Positions 39,016 through 48,840 of a stretch of 64,000 nucleotides of DNA are shown piece by piece. The notes beneath the pieces are model-generated. The model saw only the letters and a list, made by a program, of their open reading frames with translations, did no database searches and was not told the origin of the DNA. The DNA comes from Clostridium sp. NkU-1. Lineage in GTDB: Bacteria; Bacillota_A; Clostridia; Lachnospirales; Lachnospiraceae. Where the stretch lies: positions 65,933 to 129,932 of the forward strand of contig BBDR01000014.1 of NCBI GenBank assembly GCA_001312405.1, in the 5' to 3' direction. Each line of letters starts with the position of its first letter. The stretch's first letter is position 1. Made by a program: the position numbers and the translations under genes.

Positions 39016-40565
39016 CTACACAAAGTAATCTCCGTAATTTTCTTTCAAATAAGCTTCCAGCTCAGGTTCGCTTTTCCCGCCGATTTCCGATACAAAGCTG
39101 GTGGTCAGGAAGCGGTGCTTCCGTGTGGAAAAGCCGTTTGCCAGAAGAGTTTTCATATCATTGCTGTCCACAAAGAAATTCATCCGGATGACAGGAAGGC
39201 TATGAGCGTGAAGGATATTAAAAATCCGGGATGAGAAACAGAAGATATAGTCATAATCCAGGTCTTTCAGCTTATGGATTTCGTTAATGTTCAGGGTGCC
39301 CATCCACTGCAGTTCCACGTATTCCTTTATCTGTTCCAGAAAAAAGCTGACCCGTTCAAAGTTGATGCTGGTCATAACAACGATTTTCTTATACTGGCGG
39401 TTTACGGTGCGGTTGCGGAGGATGTGCTTTTGCACCAGCAGGGTCAGGGTGGAAAGGTGTTCATCCATGAAAGAAAAATTATAGGAAGCTTTAAAATACA
39501 CTTCGTATTTCCCTATGGTATCATATAGGTCTGAAAACTGTTCTTTCGTATTTTCTACGGTCTTGTCCACAAAGGTGCAATGAAAGTGGTCCAGGGTGAT
39601 TTCCCGGTAGAAATAGCTGTAAAGCTCATTGATGAATTCTTCCTGGATGGTAAAGGGGTTTTTTTTAAATGACTCACCACCTGCTCTGTAAACTGCTCAG
39701 TGGTATACCACAGACGCTTGTCAAAGGGGAAATACAGGCTTCGGGAAAAGTTCATCATGCTGAATGCCACATTGTACAGCCTGTTTTCCCGGATATCGTC
39801 AACAAAGCGGATATTTAAGGGTGCCAGCGGCAGCCGGTAACAAAAATTCATGGATTCATCAACAGGCCGGATCTCCATGATACAGATAAACAGCAAAAGA
39901 AACTTTTTGGAAGGATAGTTTATGGACAGATTGAATTTTGTCAAAAAGAAGTTAAGCCGTTCCACTGCCTGACTGGAGACAGGCTGGAGGTAGGCATTGG
40001 CCAGATCATAGCTTTGTTTTTCCAGGGGAGTGTTGGCATAACGGGCTTCGATCCGGTTTTCCGACGTAAACTCCAGCAGGGGATGAAGGATGTCAATGAC
40101 GAGAAACCGAAGCTGTAATTCATCGCCTTCAATGGTAAGCCCCTTTTTCTTTAAGGTCACAAGGAACAGACCGTGACCGGCCAGGAATTGCCTGAGATGG
40201 GCGGTATCCTGTTTTTTTGTGGTCAGGGACAGCCCCCAGTGTTCGTATAAGGAAGAGGCATTGACATAACCGTGGAAAAAAATGGTCACGATCATAATCC
40301 GGATCCGTTCGATGTATGAACTGGTATAGTCGGTCATGGTGATCTGCTGGATGAAATCCACAAACTCCTTATAGCTTAATGGGCTTAGGCAGAAGCCCTT
40401 TTGTATTTCCACCAGGGGCTTGTGGGAGAAAAGGTTGATCCGCTCAATCGTCCGGCGTATGGATATTTCATCTTTTTGAAACTGCAGGGCAACCTTTGAA
40501 AGGGAAATGCGCTGCCTTTTTTGTATAAACCGCAGCAGGCTTAAATCATTGTAGCTTAATCCCAT
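39016..40565 (-). CDS. Mga/BglG-type transcriptional regulator with EIIB-like C-terminus (one frameshift)
   Basis: About 516 residues. N-terminal HTH segments (LSLLRFIQKRQRISLSKVAL and ISIRRTIERINLF) are followed by PRD-like helical domains (YIERIRIMIVTIFFHGYVNA, EKQSYDLANAYLQPV). The C-terminal part has an EIIB-like alpha/beta unit (KKIVVMTSINFERVSFFLEQ and LDYDYIFCFSS). The domain order is that of Mga/MtlR-type PTS-linked regulators. Break near 39664, where SHLKKNPFTIQEEFINEL is restored. Divergent from the PTS operon, which it presumably activates on signals from the PTS. Start ATG 40565 behind AGGAGGAATG. Confidence 0.78.
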
Positions 40566-40619
40566 AATACATTCCTCCTGTACTGTTGTGATAATAATGG
40601 TTTCATTATAAAATTAAGG

Positions 40620-40685
40620 GCAACTAAACGCAACAATAAAATGTAAATTTTCTGCCTTGAAGCAACTAATAGAATCTGCCATAAT
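40620..40685 (+). promoter_or_regulatory. PTS operon promoter with two GCAACTAA repeats
   Basis: TTGAAG (40657-40662) and CATAAT (40680-40685) with a 17-base spacer. GCAACTAA occurs at 40620-40627 and again at 40662-40669, 42 bases apart (four helical turns), the second overlapping the edge of the -35. Candidate sites for the divergent regulator. Confidence 0.55.
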
Positions 40686-40746
40686 GTACACAGTTCCAAA
40701 GGCGCCTTTATAACCACAATGACATAACAAAGGAAGGGAAAAAAAT

Positions 40747-42321
40747 ATGAGCAATAAAAAGTCAAGCTGGAAAGACGGCATCCAAACGTTTGGGCGGTCT
40801 CTCCTTCTGCCAATCGCGCTTCTGGCCCCTATTGGTATGGTTATGGGTATCTGCAGTGCGTTAGGGCAGTCCTACATGATAGAGAAATTCCCGTTTTTGG
40901 GAAACCAGGTACTGAAGCTGTTTTTATCCAGCTTACAGACCATTACAAGTATTATTTTTAACAATATCCCATTGCTGTTTGCCATGGGCGTTGCTCAGGG
41001 CATGGCAAAGAATGAAAAAGGAATTGCGGTCTTTTCAGCGGTTGTGGGCTATTTGACGCTGAATGTGGTAATGAGCATTTACCTGAAACAGACGGGAACC
41101 CTGGCTGACCCGGAGGTCGCGGCTCAGGTGGGGCAGGGGACGGTTCTTGGCATTCAGACCTTAAAGATTGAGGCGCTGGGGGGCCTGATCGCAGGTTTGG
41201 CGGCTGCCAAGGTAGCGGACCGGTTTTACCGGCTGGAGCTTCCTCTTGCCTTTGCCTTCTTTGGAGGGAAGAAATCCATTCCGATCATTACCTTTGCATT
41301 GATCATCCCCATCGGACTGATCATTCCGGTGTTCTGGAATCTGCTGACCAATTTCCTTATCAGCATTTCCTTTATCTTTACAACACCGTACATAGGAAAC
41401 GCCATTTACTATGCGCTGAACCGTGCACTGATTCCTTTTGGATTGCATCATGTTCTCTCCTCAATGGTCCGCTTTACTGAGGCCGGAGGAACCTACATGA
41501 TTAACGGAACTGAATATGTGGGAATCCTGAATGCCACCAATGAAGTCCTTTTTAACTTGGGGCCCAGCAGCGAATACTGGGGCCAGCTCATGCCCACCCT
41601 TACCAGTTACCTGGGAGGTGCCCAGATGCTGACAACCTTATTCCGTGTACCGGCTGTTGGTCTGGCAATGTACCGCACCTCTTATTTGAAAAACAGAAAG
41701 ATCGCAAAAGGTGTAATCCTTACCTGCTGTCTGACCGCATTTTTAGGTAATATCACAGAGCCGCTGGAATTCTCATTCCTGTTTATTTCACCGCCTTTGT
41801 TTATTCTGTACTGCATTATGAGCGGTATTGGTTCGATTCCTTACCAGATGCTTCATATCTCTATTGGCTATATCCGCGGTACGATTTTTGACTTTGGAAT
41901 TTTTGGACTTTTGTATGAAAATACTCATTGGTTTAACCTTATCCTGTTAGGTATTGGAAACTTTATTGCGTTCTACTTTGTATTCAAATGGTTTATTGTA
42001 AAATTCAATTTGGAAACACCGGGACGGGAAGGGTTTGAAATCGAAGAATCAGCAAGCATTCTTTTAAAAGAAAAGAACTGGCCGGCAATCGCTGAAGTTG
42101 TTATTAAAGGACTGGGCGGTAAGGACAATATCCTGAGTGTGGAAAACTGTATTTCCCGCCTGCGTGTGGACTTAAAGGACCCGGCAAAGGTAGATCAGAT
42201 TAAAATTAAGGATTCCGGCTGTGCAGGTATCTTCTTCCCATCAGCGGATCACATTCACGTTGTATTTGGACCTCATGTGGAATTTGTCCGTCATGCGGTA
42301 GACGATGCTATGAAAAAATAA
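40747..42321 (+). CDS. PTS transporter subunit EIICB, glucose/maltose family
   Basis: Intact 524-residue protein. EIIC spans residues 1-430 with about ten helices; landmarks are FGRSLLLPIALLAPIGMVMG, LFAMGVAQGMAKNEKGIAVF, FGLHHVLSSMVRFTEAGG and the active-site region GNITEPLEFSFLF. A linker leads to EIIB with the phosphocysteine motif NCISRLRVDL at about residue 468. No EIIA domain is present, so phosphate must come from an EIIA encoded elsewhere. It imports and phosphorylates a sugar at O6. First gene of a five-gene operon whose GH4 and NagA members suggest a phosphorylated, N-acetylated glycoside. Confidence 0.92.
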   Translation: MSNKKSSWKDGIQTFGRSLLLPIALLAPIGMVMGICSALGQSYMIEKFPFLGNQVLKLFLSSLQTITSIIFNNIPLLFAMGVAQGMAKNEKGIAVFSAVVGYLTLNVVMSIYLKQTGTLADPEVAAQVGQGTVLGIQTLKIEALGGLIAGLAAAKVADRFYRLELPLAFAFFGGKKSIPIITFALIIPIGLIIPVFWNLLTNFLISISFIFTTPYIGNAIYYALNRALIPFGLHHVLSSMVRFTEAGGTYMINGTEYVGILNATNEVLFNLGPSSEYWGQLMPTLTSYLGGAQMLTTLFRVPAVGLAMYRTSYLKNRKIAKGVILTCCLTAFLGNITEPLEFSFLFISPPLFILYCIMSGIGSIPYQMLHISIGYIRGTIFDFGIFGLLYENTHWFNLILLGIGNFIAFYFVFKWFIVKFNLETPGREGFEIEESASILLKEKNWPAIAEVVIKGLGGKDNILSVENCISRLRVDLKDPAKVDQIKIKDSGCAGIFFPSADHIHVVFGPHVEFVRHAVDDAMKK

Positions 42322-42331
42322 GAGGTGTACG

Positions 42332-43735
42332 ATGAGAGCTTTCTATGATTCTAAAAGTAGACTGGATGACAGAGGGATTAAAAGGCTGTTAAGTGAAAAA
42401 TCCAAATATGAGACGTGGCTGAAGGTGGAGGCTGCCCTGGCTCTTTCCCAGGCAGAGGAAGGCTTTATCCCAATGGAAGCTGCCAGAGATATTGGTGCGG
42501 TTCGCTTTGAGGACCTGGATCTTGATGAAATGGAACGAATCAAGGCAAAGGTAGGCCATGGGTTCGTCCCCTTTGTAAAGGTGCTGGTGAAGGCCTGCAG
42601 TGAAGAGGGAGGAAAATATGTCCACTACGGGGTAACGACCCAGAATATCCAGCAGACTTCCCAGCTTTATATCGCAAAGCAGGTAAATTCTGTTTTCAAA
42701 AGCTTTCTTGCAGATATCCTGGAAAACTTAGGCAGGCTGGCCCATGACCATGCAGATACGGTTATGGCCGGGAGAACCCATGGCAGGCATGCCATACCCA
42801 TCACCTATGGCTATAAGGTATCTGTCTGGATCAGCGAGCTGATGAACACTTTGGAACGGTTGGAGGAAAGCGAGAAGCGGGTGTTTGTGGCAATGATGGG
42901 GGGAGCCGCAGGAGGCTTTCATACCACAGGTCTTGCAGGCCGCAGGATCCAGAAACGGGTTGCCTGTAAGTTGGGCATGGGATCCATGGAGGTGCCCAGC
43001 CGGAACATGAGCCAGATGAAGCTGGAGTATCTGATGAACCTGTCTCTTCTATGTAATACATTTCACAAAATGGCGGAAGAGGTTTATTATACCGGTGTTG
43101 AAGAATTTTCAGAGGTCAGCGAATCCTTTACTCCCGGAACCATCGGCAGCTCCACCATGCCCCAGAAGATCAATCCCAAGCTGGCCAAGGGGATTATCGC
43201 CAATTCCCAGAAGCTTTACTCCCTTCCCTCAGTGGGTCTTTATTCTGCTGTGCGGATGTTTGAAGGAGACAGCAGCTCCTATATGCTGTTTGAAGGCATT
43301 ATGGAGGAAGGGCTCCAGCTGACTACCGAGGTGCTTATCAGGCTGAAGAGCTGAGCCGTACCTTAAGGATCAATAAAGAGCAGATGCTTAAAAATGTAAA
43401 TTTAAATCAGGGACTTGATAACAGCGAGCTGGTAATGATGAATGCGGCAGAAAAAATCGGCAAGGACAGCTCATGCACTGATGTATGAGAAAGCCATGAA
43501 GGCAGAACTGGAGGGAAAGGATTATTATCAGGTGCTGACAGAGGATGAAATACTTGCTTCCATGTTTACGGCAGATGAATTAAAATCCATGATCGACCCT
43601 GCAAACTATACAGGACTTTGCAGCGTACTTGCAGAGGAAATGGCGCTGAAGGCGATGGAAGGAGCAAAAAGGCTGAAAGAAAGACCGGAGTCAGAAAAGA
43701 AAAACGGCATTACAGAAACTGCGGCTGGCGAATAA
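42332..43735 (+). CDS. Fumarase/adenylosuccinate-lyase superfamily lyase (two frameshifts)
   Basis: About 467 residues. MRAFYDSKSRLDDRGIKRLL, KYVHYGVTTQNIQQTS, AGRTHGRHAIPITYGYKVS and the superfamily signature GSSTMPQKINPKLAKGI (flexible catalytic Ser loop SS) are clear. Members eliminate fumarate from succinyl-N or malyl-type substrates or run the CMLE reaction. It is not a housekeeping PurB by context: it lies 10 bases after a PTS gene and before GH4 and NagA. Breaks near 43342 and 43458. The true substrate is unknown; see findings. Confidence 0.82.
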
Positions 43736-43756
43736 AGGAGCAGTATTTATTCAAAC

Positions 43757-43793
43757 AAGGGGATGCAGCGGTGTTTTGCGGCATTCCCTTTTA
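43757..43793 (+). terminator. Hairpin between lyase and GH4 genes
   Basis: 10-bp stem AAGGGGATGC/GCATTCCCTT with one G-T pair, 14-base loop and short T-tail. May cause partial termination within the operon. Confidence 0.5.
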
Positions 43794-43818
43794 TAATTAA
43801 GAATGCAAGGAGAGTAAC

Positions 43819-45141
43819 ATGAGAAAACAACATGTGATTACAATTTCCGGAGCCGGGAGCGCCCGCGTTCCTGCGCTTGTGGGTACCCTGGTCAATTATA
43901 AGGAACGTTTTCCCCTTTCAAAAATTATCTTTTTTGATATAGATAAAGAGCGTATGGGATTAATGGAGGCTTATGACCGCCTGGTATTAAAATCCTATTA
44001 CCCGGAATGCCAGGTGGTATTTACTACGGATGAAGATGAAGCATACAGGGGTGTTGATTTTATCTTCTGCCAGATGCGGGTGGGAAAGACAGAGATGCGT
44101 TCCTTGGATGAAAAGATTCCCCTGCGCTATGGACTGGTGGGACAGGAGACCTGCGGCCCTGGCGGATTTGCTTATGGGATGCGTTCCCTGGGCGCTATGA
44201 AGCAGATGGTGGAAAAGGTCCGTTCCTATTCTAAGGATACCTGGATTTTAAACTATACCAATCCTGCCGCCATCGTGGCATTGGGACTTGATAAGCTGTT
44301 CCCTGATGATAAGCGTATTTTAAACCTGTGCGACCAGCCTTTTTCCCTGATGAAGAGCTACTCCAAAATTCTTGGAGTTCCCCAGGAAAATCTTCGCGCA
44401 CGCTACTTTGGACTGAATCATTTTGGGTGGTTTACGGAGCTTAAGGACACGCAGGGAAATGACTACTTTGATACTTTGCGTTTATATTTAAAAAACCATG
44501 ACTTCAAGCCCTTTAATGCGGAGCAGCGTTCAAAATCATGGCTGGATACCTATGTAAGGGTGAACAAATACATGAGATTAATGGATGAATACATCCCTAC
44601 CACCTATATGCAGTATTATATGTTTCCGGATGAAATCGTGGCGGAAAGCGACCCGGATTACACCCGTGCCGATGAATCCCGGGATTCCAGGGAAAAGGAA
44701 GTATTTGAATTATGCGCCAGGGCTGTTGGGAAAGACCATATGGATGGGCTTGAGATGCTTACCAACAGCGTGTTTGGAAGCCTGATGGTGGAGGTTGCGG
44801 AATCCATTGCCTATGACTTAAACAATGAATTTATTGTGATGGTGAAAAACCAGGGCATCATTGATAATTTTGAACCGGAGGCAATTGTAGAGGTGGCGGG
44901 AACCATTGGAAGGGAAGGGGCAAAAGGCTATCCATTTGGTACCATAAAGCCTTATTACAAGGGACTGATGGAAGGGCAGTATGCCTATGAACTGCTGACT
45001 GTGGAATCATTTTTAGAAAAAGACTATACAAAGGCATTAATGGCGCTGACCCTGAACCGGACGGTAGTGGATCCTTCCAAGGCGAAAGCGGTGTTAGATG
45101 ACCTGATGGCTGCAAATAAAGATTATTGGACGTTAAGGTAG
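43819..45141 (+). CDS. GH4 6-phospho-alpha-glycosidase
   Basis: Intact 440-residue NAD- and Mn-dependent glycosidase. The Rossmann start ITISGAGSARVPALVGTLVN, ILNYTNPAAIVALGLDKL, the metal-site motif NLCDQPFSLM (Cys plus acidic Asp, the alpha-type pattern) and GLNHFGWFTEL are present. GH4 enzymes oxidise C3 of the glycosyl unit, eliminate at C1-C2 and release the aglycone. Substrate is a 6-phospho glycoside delivered by the EIICB; alpha configuration is inferred from the CDxP motif. Start ATG behind AAGGAGAG. Confidence 0.9.
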   Translation: MRKQHVITISGAGSARVPALVGTLVNYKERFPLSKIIFFDIDKERMGLMEAYDRLVLKSYYPECQVVFTTDEDEAYRGVDFIFCQMRVGKTEMRSLDEKIPLRYGLVGQETCGPGGFAYGMRSLGAMKQMVEKVRSYSKDTWILNYTNPAAIVALGLDKLFPDDKRILNLCDQPFSLMKSYSKILGVPQENLRARYFGLNHFGWFTELKDTQGNDYFDTLRLYLKNHDFKPFNAEQRSKSWLDTYVRVNKYMRLMDEYIPTTYMQYYMFPDEIVAESDPDYTRADESRDSREKEVFELCARAVGKDHMDGLEMLTNSVFGSLMVEVAESIAYDLNNEFIVMVKNQGIIDNFEPEAIVEVAGTIGREGAKGYPFGTIKPYYKGLMEGQYAYELLTVESFLEKDYTKALMALTLNRTVVDPSKAKAVLDDLMAANKDYWTLR

Positions 45142-45148
45142 GTGGATT

Positions 45149-46352
45149 ATGGTACTTTATTCAAAACATATAATTCTTGAAAACCAGGAATTTGACGGAT
45201 TTTTAGAAATGGAGCATGGGAAAATAAAGGCGCTGCATAAGGATTATAAAGGGCAATATGAGGACTTTTCCGATTTTGTCATCCTGCCTGGATTTATTGA
45301 TATCCATATTCACGGCTGGGCTACCGGCTCTTTCTGGTTTGAGAAAAGTGCCGGCGCATTAAAAGAAATGTGCCGCACCCTTCCCTACGCAGGAGTTACT
45401 TCCTATTTGGCCACCTCGGGAGCGGATACCATTCCGGAGATCAAGCGCTGCATCAACGCTGCCGACGATGCCTGTGAGGCGGATTACCCGGGGTCCGAGA
45501 TGCTGGGAGTTCATTTAGAGGGACCTTTTATCAACCCTCTTTACCGGGGCATGCAGCGAGGAGTGCTGCATTCTGCCAAGTCTTAAGGTGATGGAGGATA
45601 TTTATAACAGCTTCCGGAACAAAGAGCTTTGCCGGTATATGACCATTGCAGTGGAACAGGAGGGAGCAAGGGAGGTGCTGGAATTCTGCAGAGAGCATGG
45701 AATACAGACCTCTGTCGGTCACAGCGGGGCCACCTTTTCCCAGATCAAAGAGATAAAGGATGCCGGTGTCGGCGGTTTTACCCACACCTTCAGCGGAATG
45801 AGGGGATTTCATCACCGGGAGCCGGGAGTGGCGGGAGCTGCCCTGTATTTTGACGATATGATGTGTGAATTTGCCAAGCAGACAGGTATGACCGTGTCAC
45901 ATGAGGCTTTTGACATCGCTTACCGGATCAAAGGCAGTGAACGCATCATCATGACCACGGATTGCAGCGGCCTTGCCCAGACCCAGACGGAATTTGACCA
46001 TTATGTGAGGAAAATGAAATTTGTAAAAGAGGGAGACAGGGTACGGATCGCCCATTATGACGGCAGGGAGGAATGGATGGACCCTAAGAATTACCAGGCG
46101 GTCAGGGAAATCGAGCTAAGCTACATAGGCTCCATTCAGAACATGGCCAGACATACTTCTGTGGATTGGTTTGATATCATGAGGATGACCAGCTTAAATC
46201 CTGCCCGTTATATCCATGCAGACCACAGGAAAGGCAGCATAGCGCCCGGAAAGGATGCAGACCTTACGGTAGTGGATTCGGATTTAAATCTGGTCAGCGT
46301 ATTTTGCCGCGGAAAGGAGATACGGGAAAGGGATGAAATGTGCTGTAAGTGA
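45149..46352 (+). CDS. nagA: N-acetylglucosamine-6-phosphate deacetylase-like amidohydrolase (one frameshift)
   Basis: About 400 residues, amidohydrolase fold. Metal site LPGFIDIHIHGW, LGVHLEGPFINPLYRGMQ (Glu ligand), TSVGHSGATFSQI, GGFTHTFSGMRGFHHREPG and the catalytic Asp in IIMTTDCSGLA are all present. Ends with LNPARYIHADHRKGSIAPGKDADLTVVD. One break near 45582. NagA removes acetate from GlcNAc-6-P; here the neighbouring genes mean that a GlcNAc-6-P-containing product is expected from GH4 or the lyase. Seven bases after the GH4 gene; its end overlaps the HAD gene by 20 bases. Confidence 0.85.
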
Positions 46353-47079
46353 CTTTGACAGGACTCTGTATATAGACGGCTGCATCAGCCTTGAAAACTT
46401 AAATGCAATTGGCAATTGGCAGGCGGCCGGAAACCGGTTTGTCATTGCCACAGGACGCAATGAATCTTCTGTCCGCGTGTTTTTGGAGAAGTATTCGATA
46501 AAACCTGACGCCCTTATACTTAACAACGGCGCCCTTCTCTTAGACGGAGCAGGAAAGGAATTATATTGCAGGACCATAGACGATCACACGGCCATGGAGG
46601 TACTTTGGTATCTTCATGGTCTTGGCGATGAAGGAAGCGGCGTATCCATGCGCAGCGGAAAGGTGAATGTGCTCTCAGGTTCCGGCGCCACTACCCAAAA
46701 GCCATGTGACGGGCAGCTTTCCATAGATCAGATCCATTGCCTTAAGGAAATCGTCCAGATTCACAGGCGCAGGCAGGATGTGCAGTGGATCCGAAAATTG
46801 TGTGCCCGGCTGAATGACCGCTTTCCCTTAATATCCGCTTATGCAAATGTGTGGAATGGGGATATTGTGGCAAAGGGCGTAAATAAGTCGGCTGCTGTGG
46901 ATTGGATCTCCAAGTATTGGGGCGGATTTGATGAAATCAGGGTAATTGGCGACAGCTTCAATGACCTGGAAATGATAAAGGACTATGGAGGTGCAGCGAT
47001 GCGGAGCGGGGATCTTAAAGTCCGGGAGGCGGCCGCAATGATTGTAGAAGATGTGGCGGAATATTTATCAATGCAATAA
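46333..47079 (+). CDS. HAD-superfamily Cof-type phosphatase
   Basis: Intact 248-residue IIB-type HAD hydrolase. Motif I VSDFDRTLYIDG (nucleophile and acid/base Asp), motif II VIATGRNESSV, the lysine in VAKGVNKSAAV and motif IV VIGDSFNDLEMI are complete, with an alpha/beta cap between. Substrate probably a sugar phosphate. Last gene of the PTS operon; ATG behind AAAGGAGATACGGGAAAGG within the nagA end. Confidence 0.9.
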   Translation: MKCAVSDFDRTLYIDGCISLENLNAIGNWQAAGNRFVIATGRNESSVRVFLEKYSIKPDALILNNGALLLDGAGKELYCRTIDDHTAMEVLWYLHGLGDEGSGVSMRSGKVNVLSGSGATTQKPCDGQLSIDQIHCLKEIVQIHRRRQDVQWIRKLCARLNDRFPLISAYANVWNGDIVAKGVNKSAAVDWISKYWGGFDEIRVIGDSFNDLEMIKDYGGAAMRSGDLKVREAAAMIVEDVAEYLSMQ

Positions 47080-47132
47080 GACAGCCGGTGTGGCTGCTGG
47101 TATTTTTCTGAAGGTTTTCATAAAGAATGATG

Positions 47133-47212
47133 AAAGGGGAAACGGTACCCTGCTGGTTAGGAACAGTTTTTTACTGGATCCGGCTTGCAGGCTGCCGTTT
47201 CCCTTTTCCTTG
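47133..47212 (+). terminator. Terminator of PTS operon
   Basis: AAAGGGGAAACGG (47133-47145) pairs with CCGTTTCCCTTTT (47195-47207), one mismatch, with a 49-base loop. Confidence 0.55.
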
Positions 47213-47387
47213 CAATTAGCTGTGAAAGAATCATGTGTGGTAAAAAAAACAACGAATACATCACTTTAAACATAAGTAAAACATGGATTTATTTGATTGC
47301 AAATGATTCTTATTAAGTTAATGCTATTTTTGATGGAAAAAGATGGAAGGATATATATAATAGTGAAAATAACGACTGAAACAGGAC

Positions 47388-47485
47388 ATAAAACAACACA
47401 AATAACAATCGAATACAATATAAAACAAAATAAATAAATAAAAACAAATAAAAATATTGCAAAACCGGATACAATATGCTACAAT
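47388..47485 (+). promoter_or_regulatory. Promoter and ATAAAACAA operator-like repeats of the sugar ABC/mtn operon
   Basis: TTGCAA (47457-47462) and TACAAT (47480-47485) with a 17-base spacer. ATAAAACAA occurs at 47388-47396 and 47420-47428 in a very AT-rich tract; the same motif recurs at the metabolosome promoter. Candidate DeoR sites. Confidence 0.6.
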
Positions 47486-47560
47486 TTCTACAGGAAGGAC
47501 AGGTTGGGTGTGTCCGGAATAGAAAACTATATTTTATATTTTTTTAAGGAGGTTTACTTT

Positions 47561-48747
47561 ATGAAAAAGAAGTTAGCAATGGTGCTTGCAGCGGCAGCGG
47601 CAATGGTAATGTCAATGACCGCATGCGGCAGCAGCGGCACAGCCGCAACAACAGCTGCTCCGGCAACCACAGAAGCAAAGACGGAAGCTGCGGGGACTGA
47701 TCAGACGACTGCAGCGGAGAAGGTAGAAAACGCCCAGGCAACAGGCTCTTTGGAAGGAAAGAAGATTGCCGTTGTGCGGAACCTGGCAGCAGGAGATCAT
47801 ACCCAGCAGTTTTTAGACGGCTGTGTATCCGAGGGGAAGAAGTTTGGCTGGACCGTAGACACCTTTGTAACGGACGGCGATGATGCAAAGGCTCAGGAGA
47901 CTGTAGCTCAGGTCATTGCAAAGGATTATCAGGGAATTATCCTATCTCATGGACAGCTTTCTTATTCTTACGATATGTTAAAACCTGCCAGAGACAAAGG
48001 CATGGAGGTTGTCACCTTTGATACCATGCCATTTAAGGGCGGCGATGCAAGCGGCGAGCTTTTAGAAGGAGTAACTTCTACCGCTCAGAACGATCAGGCC
48101 CTTGCTGAACTTTCTCTTGGCTACATGATGAAAGAATTTGAAGCAAAAGGCGGAAAATACCCGATGAAAGTTTTAAAGACCTTCATGGGCCCTGGAATCC
48201 CGCCGCTTGACAGACGTAACGAAATCTATACCAAGCTGGAAGCAGAAGGCAAGATCCAGACTCTGGAAGTGATTGCACCATCTGATTCAGCCAATGCCCG
48301 CGGCGATATGACTAACAAGACAGCGGCTATTCTTCCAAAGTATCCGGAAGGTTCCGTAGATGCCATCTGGGGCTGCTACGATGAGCTGGCTAAGGGTGTA
48401 TTACAGGCATTAAACGATGCAGGACGTACCGATATCCCGATGTACACCATTGACGTGTCCAATGATGACATTCAGTTGATGGTAAAGAATCCTGATGTTT
48501 GGAAATCCACTGCAGCCGTTGATCCCAAACTGATCGGGATTGTAGATGCCCGTCTTCTGGCCCTGAAATTTATGGGAGAAGAGACACCGGATTACTTTAA
48601 CTTAAATGCATGCAACATCGAAACAACCCAGCTCACAGATCAGACCACCATGAATGATTTAGGAACATCATTGATGGATGGGGCGATGCCGAAGATCCTA
48701 AGGGCGCTTTATATACTGATGCAATCAAGAACAAATATGTAAATTAA
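47561..48747 (+). CDS. Ribose-type ABC sugar-binding lipoprotein (one frameshift)
   Basis: About 395 residues. Lipoprotein signal KKKLAMVLAAAAAMVMSMTAC with lipobox Cys, an Ala/Thr-rich linker, then a type I periplasmic-binding fold: GKKIAVVRNLAAGDHTQQFL, IIAKDYQGIILSHG-like strand, EVVTFDTMPF, DAIWGCYDELAKGVLQAL and MYTIDVSNDD. The frame change near 48675-48690 separates the last ~22 residues (DAEDPKGALYTDAIKNKY). Strong AAGGAGGT ribosome site. Likely ligand 5-methylthioribose or 5-deoxyribose, inferred from the mtnK/mtnA genes of the same operon. Confidence 0.88.
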
Positions 48748-48840
48748 GAAACGTTCTTCGGGCACACCATTATGCCCGGAAAACATGGGAAAGAGCAAGG
48801 AAACGCTCTGTATTCATTACATAATTAAGGAAGAGATGCC

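Noticed and set aside
42332..43735. Housekeeping purB
   Set aside because: The lyase motifs fit the superfamily, but it is embedded in a PTS/GH4/NagA operon with no purine genes around, so the symbol was withheld.
47388..47460. Repeat array or CRISPR-like tract
   Set aside because: AT-rich AAATAA/AAACAA runs without constant-length spacers; better explained as promoter-upstream DNA with operator-like motifs.
47210..47560. SAM or other riboswitch ahead of the methylthioribose operon
   Set aside because: I could not find a kink-turn, conserved core or terminator/antiterminator pair in the leader.
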